NCBI GenBank assembly: GCA_045616505.1
Contig: JAZLGV010000076.1
Span: 1 to 17,394, forward strand
Origin: JAKSUT01 sp045616505
GTDB lineage: Bacteria; Cyanobacteriota; Vampirovibrionia; Gastranaerophilales; Gastranaerophilaceae
DNA: 17,394 bases
Direction of reading: 5' to 3'
Position numbers and translations under genes: made by a program. A model generated the notes under the pieces. It saw only the letters and a program-made list of their open reading frames with translations, did no database searches and was not told the origin of the DNA. Positions within the stretch are counted from its first letter, which is position 1, and each line of letters begins with the position of its first letter. Shown here in pieces: positions 1 through 6,758 of the stretch.

Positions 1-438
1 TGGACATTGATAGTGGATACATTCAACAATGAGATATTGGCACATAGTGTTTCCTCATCTGCAAACTCAAATACCACTTATTACAGATGTCTGGAGAAAT
101 TCCTGAAATTGTTGGACAAAAAAGGGGAGCAGACACCGCCAACCATCTTGCACACAGACCAGGGCAGCGTCTACTCATCATATGGGTTCAGTCAAACCCA
201 CAAAGATTATAACATAATTAGGTCTATGTCGAGAAGGGAGACCCCTAAGGACAATGCAATAATTGAAGCGTTGAACAGCTGGATGAAAGAAGAGTTATAT
301 GTTGATTTTGATATTTACCATGCCAAAGATGTACTGGCATTACTTGAAAAATATGTACAGTATTATAACAACGAACGTGCGGCGTATGCCTTGAACTACA
401 AAAGCCCACTTCAGTATAAAACCGAAATGGGCTTTTAG
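1..438 (+). CDS. IS3-family transposase OrfB, C-terminal part (DDE integrase core), 5' end outside window
   Basis: This is the C-terminal part of the OrfB transposase of an IS3-family element, which catalyses strand transfer with an RNase H-fold DDE core. The reading frame is open from base 1, so the gene starts upstream; the TTG at base 7 is not a believable start. Counting from that codon, the second catalytic Asp is residue 51 in HTDQGSVYSS and the Glu is residue 87 in DNAIIEALN. That leaves exactly 35 residues between them, the D(35)E spacing of the IS3 family. The first Asp lies outside the window. The C-terminal YNNERAAYALNYKSPLQY block matches the end of IS150-group transposases. Nothing visible here disrupts the gene, but activity cannot be judged without the upstream half. 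Confidence 0.93.
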   Translation, partial: WTLIVDTFNNEILAHSVSSSANSNTTYYRCLEKFLKLLDKKGEQTPPTILHTDQGSVYSSYGFSQTHKDYNIIRSMSRRETPKDNAIIEALNSWMKEELYVDFDIYHAKDVLALLEKYVQYYNNERAAYALNYKSPLQYKTEMGF

Positions 439-447
439 TGTTTTTTT
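400..447 (+). terminator. stem-loop at the 3' end of the IS transposase gene
   Basis: Nine bases at 400-408 (AAAAGCCCA) are repeated inverted at 428-436 (TGGGCTTTT) around a 19-nt loop, and seven T residues follow at 441-447. The stem overlaps the last codons of the transposase. It resembles an intrinsic terminator, but four bases separate the stem from the T run, so efficiency may be modest. Confidence 0.55.
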
Positions 448-497
448 GTGTCTACTTTTTGTTGACAAGTTCACCCATTGGGGTGGCGGTTTTTCTT

Positions 498-1673
498 TTA
501 CTCAATATCTATTTCAATAGGAATATTTTTAGTATAGCGGTTTTCCTCCCGTTCCATTAAATGGGCATATTTGCCGGACATATTTATTGTGCTGTGACGT
601 AAGGTTTCCTGCACCACTTTTAAGTCCTTTGTTTCCTTATATAGTAGGGTGGCACAAGTATGCCGCAACATATGGGCAGATTTGCCCGGTTCCTTTAACC
701 CCGCCTGTTTCAGCCAGTTATCAACCGCCAAACGGATATTCCGTCTGTCAATCCTGCTGCCGGGCTTGTTACGGGAAGTGGAAGTGAACACAGGTATTTC
801 CCCGTCACCATATTGCTTCAAAGGATTTTTATCCTTCATTTTCAAATAATGTAACAATAACTTAAAAGAATCGGAACGGGGATAAATAATACCGTTTTTA
901 CCCTTGCCGTGGATAAAAATGCTTTGCTGACCAAAATTAATGTCCCCTTCGTTCATCCTGTGAATTTCTACCGTCCGCAACCCCTCCAAAGCCATAAACA
1001 CAATAATGGTCTTGTCCCTTAAAGTTTTTTCACTGTCAGTGGGGACAATATGCAAAAGATATTCCAGCTTGCCGGCGGTAAGGTAGGGGAACTTAATAAT
1101 GGAAGCATCCGGGTCACGGGGTGATTTTACATCCGCCACAGGGTTATCCTGTATAAAATGGAATTTTTGTGCCACATGGTAAAACTTTTTTAAACTTATC
1201 AAATTTGCATAAATGGTAGATGGTTTTGCACCCTGTTGCTTTAAAAAATCACGGTAAATGATAATATGTTCTTCCGCAATCCTTAACGGGTGAATTTTGT
1301 TTAAGGCACACCAATGCAGATAGGTGTCAATCCGTCCAAAATAATTTTCCAAAGTGTCGTTGGATGGGTTACCGTCCGCAATGTACTTGGAAACAATCTC
1401 CTTATAGTTGTTCAAAAACAAAGTTTCCTTTTCGGTTGAACTTTTTGTAAGGTAGTTTATAATGGAATAGTCATGACCTGAAGCATTGTTTCCATCAGCG
1501 CTGTTTTCAATTTCTACATCAATAATATCGTCGTTTGTCATTTTCTTATTTTTGCTTAACATCCTATATTTTATATTATAGGATGTTAGGCAAAGTTTGT
1601 CAAATAAAGACATATAGTAAAGGTTAGAGTTTTGCCAGCATTTATCTTTCATAAAGGATTTGATTTTATTCAT
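498..1673 (-). CDS. tyrosine recombinase / phage-integrase family
   Basis: This is a site-specific DNA recombinase of the tyrosine (lambda integrase/Xer) family, 391 residues. The core-binding SAM-like domain covers about residues 84-170 and the catalytic domain about 195-375. All catalytic positions are visible: R233 (LEGLRTVE), K257 (HGKGK), H334 and R337 (HMLRH), H360 (LRHS) and the nucleophile Y369 (GKYAH). It should therefore be active. The chosen ATG at 1673 has an AAAGG-type ribosome binding site seven bases upstream. However, a consensus promoter lies inside the gene (1575-1603), and ATG codons at 1562 (residue 38) and 1541 (residue 45) could start a shorter protein that keeps both domains. 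It lies 16 bases after the ATPase gene on the same strand. Its base composition looks richer in G+C than its neighbours, consistent with acquisition. The target site is unknown. Confidence 0.92.
   Translation of the reverse strand: MNKIKSFMKDKCWQNSNLYYMSLFDKLCLTSYNIKYRMLSKNKKMTNDDIIDVEIENSADGNNASGHDYSIINYLTKSSTEKETLFLNNYKEIVSKYIADGNPSNDTLENYFGRIDTYLHWCALNKIHPLRIAEEHIIIYRDFLKQQGAKPSTIYANLISLKKFYHVAQKFHFIQDNPVADVKSPRDPDASIIKFPYLTAGKLEYLLHIVPTDSEKTLRDKTIIVFMALEGLRTVEIHRMNEGDINFGQQSIFIHGKGKNGIIYPRSDSFKLLLHYLKMKDKNPLKQYGDGEIPVFTSTSRNKPGSRIDRRNIRLAVDNWLKQAGLKEPGKSAHMLRHTCATLLYKETKDLKVVQETLRHSTINMSGKYAHLMEREENRYTKNIPIEIDIE
1557..1588. repeat. 12-bp perfect inverted repeat with 8-bp spacer overlapping the -10 box
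   Basis: The arms are 1557-1568 (TAACATCCTATA) and 1577-1588 (TATAGGATGTTA), separated by 8 bases. The arm and spacer sizes fit either a dimeric repressor operator or a tyrosine-recombinase core site, where arms of 11-13 bp typically flank a 6-8 bp crossover region. It lies within the coding region of the recombinase and overlaps the -10 element. It could also act as an RNA hairpin. The sequence alone does not decide between these roles. Confidence 0.6.
1575..1603 (-). promoter_or_regulatory. consensus sigma-70-type promoter inside the 5' part of the recombinase gene
   Basis: On the minus strand a perfect TTGACA (1598-1603) and a perfect TATAAT (1575-1580) are separated by 17 bases. Transcription would start near 1568, giving RNA that lacks the first ATG and begins just before the in-frame ATG codons at 1562 and 1541. 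The -10 box overlaps an inverted repeat, so a protein bound there would block it. A full consensus is unlikely by chance even in AT-rich DNA, but use of the promoter is inferred. Confidence 0.65.
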
Positions 1674-1689
1674 TACCTTACCTTTTGTT

Positions 1690-2910
1690 TTAAATATAAT
1701 TAACTGGTATGGCTCTAATGTCCTTGTCTATAATTATTGGCTCTTCAACATTACATATCACTCCACCATCACCTATATTAATTGTTGGATATGCTTCATT
1801 TAAAATATGAAAACATTTAATATCAATAATTGAGGGTGTTGCTGTTTTTTTAACCTCAATTGGATAAAGAGTATTATCTTCATAAATTAAAAAATCAATT
1901 TCATTTGCATTACTATCCTTGTAAAAATAAATATTTGGTTTTACTCCTGCATTATAATAGGATTTAATAATTTCACTAAGAACAAATGTTTCAAAAAGTT
2001 GTCCGTTCATAGCACCAAGTTTTGCAGTGTCAGGAGAAGTCCATCCACAAAGATAACAAATCAGTCCTGTATCAAGAAAATAAATTTTGGGTGTTTTAAC
2101 AACTCTTTTTGTAACATTCATACTAAACGGATACAAAAGATAAATAATATTACTTGCTTCCAAAATACTTAGCCATTTTTTTATGGTTCTTTGGTCAACG
2201 CCAATTTCTTTGCCTAAAGATGCCATATTTAAAAGTTGACCCGAGCGGGCAGCCAACGCAATTAAAAATTGATGAAAAGTTAATAAATTACCTACTTGTT
2301 CCAATTGACGGATATCCTTATTAAGATAAGTATCAATATAAAAAGGATAAAAATCTTTTGCGTTTAATTCTACATTACGGTACAGTTCCGGATATGAACC
2401 GCGTTGAATACGTGACCATAAATTATTATTTGAAAAAGAATAATTTGCTTTACGTTTAGATAAATAAGATTTGGTCGGTAAAAAAGGTTGGCTAAAATCA
2501 TCATGAAAAATTTCTCTGTTTGACAACCCTAACAATTCAATAATCCCTACTCTTCCAGCCAAACTGTCTGAAATGTTTTTCATTAAAGAAAACTTTTGCG
2601 ATCCTGTTAAAAAATACATACCATTATGTCTGTCTTTATCAACCAAATGTTTAATATTGATAAAACACTCACCTGCTAATTGAATTTCGTCAAAAATAAT
2701 TGGGTAACTGTTATCGTTTAAAAACCCAATTACATCACTTTTAATAGCATTAAGTTGATTGATATTATCAAAAGAAATATACGAATAATCTTTATATGTA
2801 TTTTGCAGTAAAGTACTTTTTCCTGTTTGTCTTGCTCCGGTTACAAGAATAACAGGGAAAAGTTTGCCATATTTTTTTAAGATTGTTTCAGCATGACGCT
2901 TAATATACAT
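1690..2910 (-). CDS. AAA ATPase with DUF4143 C-terminal domain (COG1373 type)
   Basis: This 406-residue ATP-binding protein belongs to the COG1373 family. The AAA_14-like N-terminal domain has Walker A at residues 25-32 (GARQTGKS), Walker B at 71-77 (IIFDEIQ) and a sensor-like strand at 100-105 (FLTGSQ). A winged-helix-like middle at about 225-255 precedes the C-terminal DUF4143 region. There D339 (EIDFLI) and E352-V-K354 (PIEVKK) form a PD-(D/E)XK nuclease-like signature. The cellular role of this family is not firmly known, although its members are often scattered and variable between strains. The ATG at 2910 has an excellent AAAGGAG site five bases upstream. That site lies in the right arm of a long palindrome. 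The recombinase gene follows after 16 bases and may be co-transcribed. No inactivating mutation is seen. Confidence 0.9.
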   Translation of the reverse strand: MYIKRHAETILKKYGKLFPVILVTGARQTGKSTLLQNTYKDYSYISFDNINQLNAIKSDVIGFLNDNSYPIIFDEIQLAGECFINIKHLVDKDRHNGMYFLTGSQKFSLMKNISDSLAGRVGIIELLGLSNREIFHDDFSQPFLPTKSYLSKRKANYSFSNNNLWSRIQRGSYPELYRNVELNAKDFYPFYIDTYLNKDIRQLEQVGNLLTFHQFLIALAARSGQLLNMASLGKEIGVDQRTIKKWLSILEASNIIYLLYPFSMNVTKRVVKTPKIYFLDTGLICYLCGWTSPDTAKLGAMNGQLFETFVLSEIIKSYYNAGVKPNIYFYKDSNANEIDFLIYEDNTLYPIEVKKTATPSIIDIKCFHILNEAYPTINIGDGGVICNVEEPIIIDKDIRAIPVNYI

Positions 2911-2970
2911 AAAAACTCCTTTATGTTAAAATTACATACCAATGTCATTTTAGCATAAAGGAGTTTTTTT
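2911..2970 (-). repeat. long imperfect palindrome enclosing the ATPase ribosome binding site
   Basis: The arms 2911-2937 and 2942-2968 pair at 25 of 27 positions, as 15, 6 and 4 pairs separated by single mismatches, around a four-base loop. The right-arm copy of AAAGGAG is the ribosome binding site of the ATPase gene, read on the minus strand. In RNA entering from the ynbB side, the left arm would pair with this site and hide it. In the plus direction the hairpin is followed by a T run (2964-2970), so it may also terminate plus-strand transcription. Confidence 0.8.
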
Positions 2971-2974
2971 GCAA
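2947..2974 (-). promoter_or_regulatory. possible ATPase promoter inside the palindrome
   Basis: On the minus strand TTGCAA (2969-2974) and TAAAAT (2947-2952) are separated by 16 bases. Transcription would start near 2940, in the loop of the palindrome. The message would therefore carry only the arm with the ribosome binding site, which would be free. The match to consensus is fair rather than perfect and the region is AT-rich. Confidence 0.4.
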
Positions 2975-3002
2975 GATATTTTTTATGAATATAAAAAATA
3001 TC
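2975..3002. repeat. 12-bp perfect AT-rich inverted repeat
   Basis: The arms GATATTTTTTAT (2975-2986) and ATAAAAAATATC (2991-3002) flank a four-base loop. It lies between the end of ynbB and the ATPase palindrome. With almost no G+C in the stem it would be a weak terminator for hflX-ynbB. It could instead be a protein site or an AT-rich hairpin beside the promoter. Confidence 0.5.
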
Positions 3003-3046
3003 AATAATTTATTTTGTGTTCTTTCTTTAAAATTTTTAATATTTTA

Positions 3047-4276
3047 TTATCCCATAATCATTTTAGCTGCAGCATTAATTGCCAACCTGCCATGTTCAAA
3101 AGTTAACCCGCCCTGCAAAAATACATTGTACGGTTCCCTAATTGGGCCGTCACAACTTAATTCAATGGACGCCCCTTGCACAAATGTCCCTGCCGCCATA
3201 ATAATTTCATCCTGATAACCGGGCAAAGGTGACGGAACAGGTTTGACATGTGCATCAACCGGGGAATTACTTTGTATTGCTTCGCAAAATTGGCAAAGTT
3301 TCTCTTTGCTGCCCAAAGTAATACATTGAATAATATCGCTACGTAATTCTTCCGGCTCCGGTTTAACCTGATAACCCAATGCTTTAAAAATAGCCGAAGC
3401 GTATAAAGATGTCTTAACCGCCTGCATCACAATATGGGGTGCTAAAAACAATCCCTGATAAAATTCACGGGCAGTATCACCCAATGTAGCCCCCATTTCC
3501 CCACCCAATCCGGGTACTGTCAAACGGTAGGATGCCTTTTCCACCAAATCTGCTTTGCCAACAATATAGCCGCCAGTTGGTGCAAGTCCCCCGCCTAAAT
3601 TCTTGATTAATGACCCTGCCACTAAATCAGCCCCGACTTCTGTCGGCTCCTGTTTTTCCGTAAATTCACCATAGCAATTATCAACAAAACAAATTATCTT
3701 GGGATTGATATTTTTTACAAATTGAATAATTTTACCGATTTTTTCTATATCAATAGTGTTTCTGATACTGCTATACCCGCATGAACGTTGGATATGTACC
3801 ATTTTTGTAATTTTGGACACTTTTCGCCGGATTTCTTCAAAATCAGGTTCGTCGCCCTGCATAGTTACTTCTTTATATTTAATACCTATATTAATTAATG
3901 ACCCTTCTGCGGCAACTGGATAACCGATAATGGTTTGCATGGTATCATACGGACTGCCTGTAACCGCCACCAATTCATCACCCGCTTTCAGATTTCCCAA
4001 CAATGCCACCGCCAAAGCATGTGTACCGCTGACAAACTGACCGCGGACAAGGGCTGCTTCCGTTTTAAAAATATCTGTATAAATCAAATCTAATTTTTCC
4101 CTGCCCATATCACTGTAAGCATAACCCGTTGATGGTTTTAAATAAAAGTCAGACACCGTGTGCTTTCTAAAAGCATTAATTACTTTTTCAGTATTAAATA
4201 AAGCAATTTCTTCCAATAAAATTGACCGTTTACCAACTTGCGTCAGTGCGTCTTGTTCTATTTTTGCAAAATTCAT
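3047..4276 (-). CDS. ynbB: methionine gamma-lyase/aluminium resistance family PLP-dependent protein
   Basis: This 409-residue fold-type I PLP enzyme belongs to the family variously named YnbB, aluminium resistance protein or methionine gamma-lyase family protein; its physiological substrate is not established. Family hallmarks include GQFVSGTHALAVALL (79-93), which contributes to cofactor binding, and VDNCYGEF (198-205), with the Asp that should contact the pyridine nitrogen. The probable Schiff-base lysine is K225 in GSLIKNLGGGLAPTGGY. The length is normal for the family. The ATG at 4276 has an AGGTG-type site. The gene follows hflX after 12 bases, the same pairing as ynbA(hflX)-ynbB in Bacillus subtilis, so the two are almost certainly co-transcribed. 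Assignment to the family is secure; the reaction is not. Confidence 0.9.
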   Translation of the reverse strand: MNFAKIEQDALTQVGKRSILLEEIALFNTEKVINAFRKHTVSDFYLKPSTGYAYSDMGREKLDLIYTDIFKTEAALVRGQFVSGTHALAVALLGNLKAGDELVAVTGSPYDTMQTIIGYPVAAEGSLINIGIKYKEVTMQGDEPDFEEIRRKVSKITKMVHIQRSCGYSSIRNTIDIEKIGKIIQFVKNINPKIICFVDNCYGEFTEKQEPTEVGADLVAGSLIKNLGGGLAPTGGYIVGKADLVEKASYRLTVPGLGGEMGATLGDTAREFYQGLFLAPHIVMQAVKTSLYASAIFKALGYQVKPEPEELRSDIIQCITLGSKEKLCQFCEAIQSNSPVDAHVKPVPSPLPGYQDEIIMAAGTFVQGASIELSCDGPIREPYNVFLQGGLTFEHGRLAINAAAKMIMG

Positions 4277-4288
4277 TTGACACCTATC

Positions 4289-6109
4289 CTATTTCTTTAA
4301 ATATTTTTCAAACATATTAAGATATTCTGTAGAAATTATTGCGTGAACTTTGGTACAATCTGCCAAATATTCTTCTTCAACCACTGTTCCCAATTCGTGT
4401 AATTTGGCTGCCATCGCCGTTTCTGTATATGGAATATAGAAAAAATCATCCACTGATTTTAATTTTAAGTTTTGGGCAATCAAATGTAAAAGTTTGTCCA
4501 AATTCATATTTTGCTTGGCAGAAACGCAAACGGCATTTTCCGCGTTTTGCAGACGTACCAGTAATTCTGAATTATCCGGCAGTTTATCAATTTTGTTATA
4601 CACGGTAATAATTGGCTTGTCTTTAATCTGCAATTCTTCCAATACCTTATATACTGCGTTGCTTTGTTCCTGATACAAAGGATGACTGACATCAATAACG
4701 TGTAATAAAACGTCCGCATTAATAGTATCTTCCAAAGTAGATTGAAAGGCGGCAACCAACTGATGCGGCAACCTTTGAATAAATCCCACAGTATCTGTCA
4801 AAACAGTTTCTTGTTTGTCCGGCAAAATAAGTTGCCGTGAAGTCGGATCTAATGTGGCAAACAGTTGGTCTTTGGCATAAATATCAGAATTGGTTAAAAC
4901 ATTTAACAATGTAGATTTACCGGCGTTGGTATAACCTACCAATGAAATAGTAGGAACTTCCGCTTTAGCCCTGCCCTCACGATGCAAATCACGAACACCT
5001 TTGACCTTTTCAATGCTGTTTTTGATAAAAGCAATACGGTCACGGATATGACGTCTGTCCAATTCCAACTTTGTTTCCCCTGCCCCACGTGTACCAATAC
5101 CACCGCCAAGCCGCGACAAAGCCAAACCTTTGCCCATAATACGTGGTAACATATATTGCAGTTGTGCCAGTTCAACTTGTAATTTTCCCTCATTGGAACG
5201 GGCACGTTGGGCAAAAATATCCAAAATCAAACCTGTACGGTCAATAACATGAATTCCCATTGCTTCTTCAATATTACGTTGTTGTGCAGGTGAAAGTTCA
5301 TCATCAAAAATACATAAATCAATATTTTCCTGTTGGGCAAATAATGCCAATTCCTGTACCTTGCCCCTGCCGATAAAATATGCAGGGTCAGGTTTAGAAC
5401 GTTTTTGAAAAAACTTTTTGACAACCACTGCTCCCGCTGTATCGGCAAGTTGTTTCAGTTCTTCCAAAGAATCTTCTGGTGTCCAACCCAAAGTAATATC
5501 CATGCCATTATATTCCATGCCAACCAAAACTGCTTTTTCTTGTTGCTTGTTCAGATTTGTTGCACCATCATTAGCCGATAAAGATTTTTCTATTGTAGCC
5601 ACCAAGTTGGGAAAGAAAATGCTCTCTGCCTGTTCAGCACTGACAGGGTCACAAACAGACAAAGTAAATTCCCCGTTTTCATCATAACCTGTGATAATTG
5701 CGAAACTCAGCAAAGATTTTTCTATATCTGTCGGATGAACACCAATGGCAATCATGGCATCATAACGGTTAAGCCGTAAAGCACTTAAATCAATACCGCT
5801 TAATTCCGCATTACCGCCAGGATGAGTATGCAGACAACGGATACCGCTTAAATGTTTTTCACCACGCCTATTATTGATATTTGGCAAACTGACAGTATTG
5901 TTGTCACCAACACAAATACTTTGTACCGCCCCTGCCCTATCAAGATAAACAGAAATTTCACGGTTGATAATACTGCTGATTTTTACCAAATTTAATACCA
6001 ATTCTTGACTGACAATTTGAGAATTGTCAACGTGACAATCGTAAATTTTATTCAATTGTTCAATAACGGAATTGCGAATTCCTTTTAAATTTCCTAAAAC
6101 TTCCGACAT
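4289..6109 (-). CDS. hflX: GTPase HflX with an N-terminal JAMM-like extension
   Basis: HflX is a ribosome-binding GTPase that splits stalled or stressed 70S ribosomes. The canonical part begins near residue 190 (EKAVLVGMEY). It contains the glycine-rich linker (GGGIGTRGAGETKLELDRR, about 335-353), then G1 GYTNAGKST (392-400), G3 DTVGF (439-443), G4 NKID (505-508) and G5 SAK (530-532). At 606 residues it is much longer than the E. coli protein (about 426). The extra N-terminal domain of about 185 residues carries H94-T-H96-P, then S104 and D107, exactly the HxH-x7-SxxD spacing of JAMM metalloproteases, with E51 as a candidate upstream Glu. Long HflX proteins are known in clostridial relatives; a peptidase role for the extension is inferred. 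The ATG at 6109 has an AGAGG site ten bases upstream. It is the first gene of the hflX-ynbB operon. Confidence 0.94.
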   Translation of the reverse strand: MSEVLGNLKGIRNSVIEQLNKIYDCHVDNSQIVSQELVLNLVKISSIINREISVYLDRAGAVQSICVGDNNTVSLPNINNRRGEKHLSGIRCLHTHPGGNAELSGIDLSALRLNRYDAMIAIGVHPTDIEKSLLSFAIITGYDENGEFTLSVCDPVSAEQAESIFFPNLVATIEKSLSANDGATNLNKQQEKAVLVGMEYNGMDITLGWTPEDSLEELKQLADTAGAVVVKKFFQKRSKPDPAYFIGRGKVQELALFAQQENIDLCIFDDELSPAQQRNIEEAMGIHVIDRTGLILDIFAQRARSNEGKLQVELAQLQYMLPRIMGKGLALSRLGGGIGTRGAGETKLELDRRHIRDRIAFIKNSIEKVKGVRDLHREGRAKAEVPTISLVGYTNAGKSTLLNVLTNSDIYAKDQLFATLDPTSRQLILPDKQETVLTDTVGFIQRLPHQLVAAFQSTLEDTINADVLLHVIDVSHPLYQEQSNAVYKVLEELQIKDKPIITVYNKIDKLPDNSELLVRLQNAENAVCVSAKQNMNLDKLLHLIAQNLKLKSVDDFFYIPYTETAMAAKLHELGTVVEEEYLADCTKVHAIISTEYLNMFEKYLKK

Positions 6110-6143
6110 AATGTTTATACCTCTTTAATAAAAATGATTAGAT

Positions 6144-6152
6144 ATTATACCA
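6144..6152 (-). promoter_or_regulatory. extended -10 promoter for hflX-ynbB
   Basis: On the minus strand TGG precedes a perfect TATAAT, forming an extended -10 element about 35 bases upstream of the hflX start. No good -35 box is present at 17 bases (TTATAA at best), which extended -10 promoters tolerate. The expected RNA start is near 6137. Confidence 0.5.
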
Positions 6153-6185
6153 CAAATATCAACATATTATAAAAGAATAAAAGAC

Positions 6186-6228
6186 AAAAAAACAATGGAG
6201 AATATCCGAAAATATCCTCCATTGTTTT
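6186..6228 (-). terminator. intrinsic terminator of the small secreted-protein gene
   Basis: The arms AAAACAATGGAG (6189-6200) and CTCCATTGTTTT (6217-6228) pair perfectly over 12 bp, and four further pairs follow after one mismatch. Read on the minus strand the stem runs into seven U residues (A7 at 6186-6192 on the plus strand). It lies 14 bases after the stop of the exported-protein gene and separates it from hflX. Confidence 0.85.
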
Positions 6229-6242
6229 AAATACATTAATTA

Positions 6243-6680
6243 TCAGTCAGCTTCAAATACATAAGCGGATTGGTTGGCAGTATTTTTTTGAATAACAAAA
6301 TACTCAACTTCACCCTTGTTCAAATCTTTGTTGTCCACATCTTCACTAATGTCATCACCCAAAATACGGTATTCAATATCATCAATAACAATACAGGAAA
6401 GTTGAACAAAATTCGGTTGACGGAATTCCATATGTATTTTTCCTTGTGCATCAGACTGTGTTGTCAAAAGCCGGTTGTCTCTGTTGAAATAACGTAATTC
6501 CACATTGGGAACAGCAACACCAGCTTCGTCAACAATCATATAATTAAATTGGGCTACACCACGTTGCATTTCTTTGTGTGCCTGTGCTTTGTACATCTTG
6601 TCAAAAGGATTAAACCCGTCTGCAAAAGCAGTAACACTGACAGTCAAAGCCATCAAAAACATAATTAAAATTTTTCTCAT
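6243..6680 (-). CDS. small exported protein with a carboxypeptidase-regulatory-like beta-sandwich
   Basis: This 145-residue protein of unknown function has a clear Sec signal peptide: basic MRK, a hydrophobic core at residues 4-17, and AFA before D21 as the likely cleavage site. The mature part holds one compact domain. The stretch from FNYMIVDEAG through VPNVELRYFN, LLTTQSDAQGKI and ILGDDIS (about 45-112) reads as beta strands. The V-x-D-x-x-G-x-x-V-P-N-V and T-x-x-D-x-x-G-K pattern is typical of carboxypeptidase regulatory-like or Ig-like domains. No lipobox or catalytic motif is seen. The ATG at 6680 has a strong GGAGG site seven bases upstream. It has its own promoter and terminator, so it appears monocistronic. 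A role in the cell envelope is inferred only from export. Confidence 0.8.
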   Translation of the reverse strand: MRKILIMFLMALTVSVTAFADGFNPFDKMYKAQAHKEMQRGVAQFNYMIVDEAGVAVPNVELRYFNRDNRLLTTQSDAQGKIHMEFRQPNFVQLSCIVIDDIEYRILGDDISEDVDNKDLNKGEVEYFVIQKNTANQSAYVFEAD

Positions 6681-6721
6681 TTTAAAACCTCCTTAAAAAA
6701 TTAAATAAGCATAGTGTTGTA

Positions 6722-6750
6722 ATATTATCATAAAAAAGATTCTTTGTAAA
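6722..6750 (-). promoter_or_regulatory. promoter of the small exported-protein gene
   Basis: On the minus strand TTTACA (6745-6750) and TAATAT (6722-6727) are 17 bases apart, and the -10 box is preceded by TGA, an extended -10 pattern. RNA would start near 6715, about 35 bases before the gene. The 78-base gap between pncC and this gene shows no terminator, so read-through from the upstream operon is possible. Confidence 0.6.
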
Positions 6751-6758
6751 TTTCAATT

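Larger units (their letters stand above)
1..473 (+). mobile_element. 3' end of an IS3-family (IS150-like) insertion sequence
   Basis: The left window edge cuts through an IS3-family element; only the end of its transposase gene and its right terminus are present. The probable terminal inverted repeat lies at about 449-473. Read on the minus strand it begins TGAACTTGTCAAC, and on the plus strand it ends in CA, as expected for the TG...CA ends of this family. The left terminus and any target duplication are outside the window, so the exact boundary at 473 is inferred. Confidence 0.75.

Noticed and set aside
587..849. Two overlapping plus-strand open frames of 66 codons
   Set aside because: They lie antisense within the well-supported recombinase gene and encode Pro/Cys-rich sequence without family features.
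2985..3215. Plus-strand open frame of 76 codons
   Set aside because: It has no ribosome binding site at its ATG and runs antisense into ynbB; the hydrophobic stretch comes from AT-rich DNA.
4504..5448. Several alternative minus-strand frames of 73-92 codons
   Set aside because: They are out-of-frame shadows of hflX, whose GTPase motifs are continuous in the main frame.
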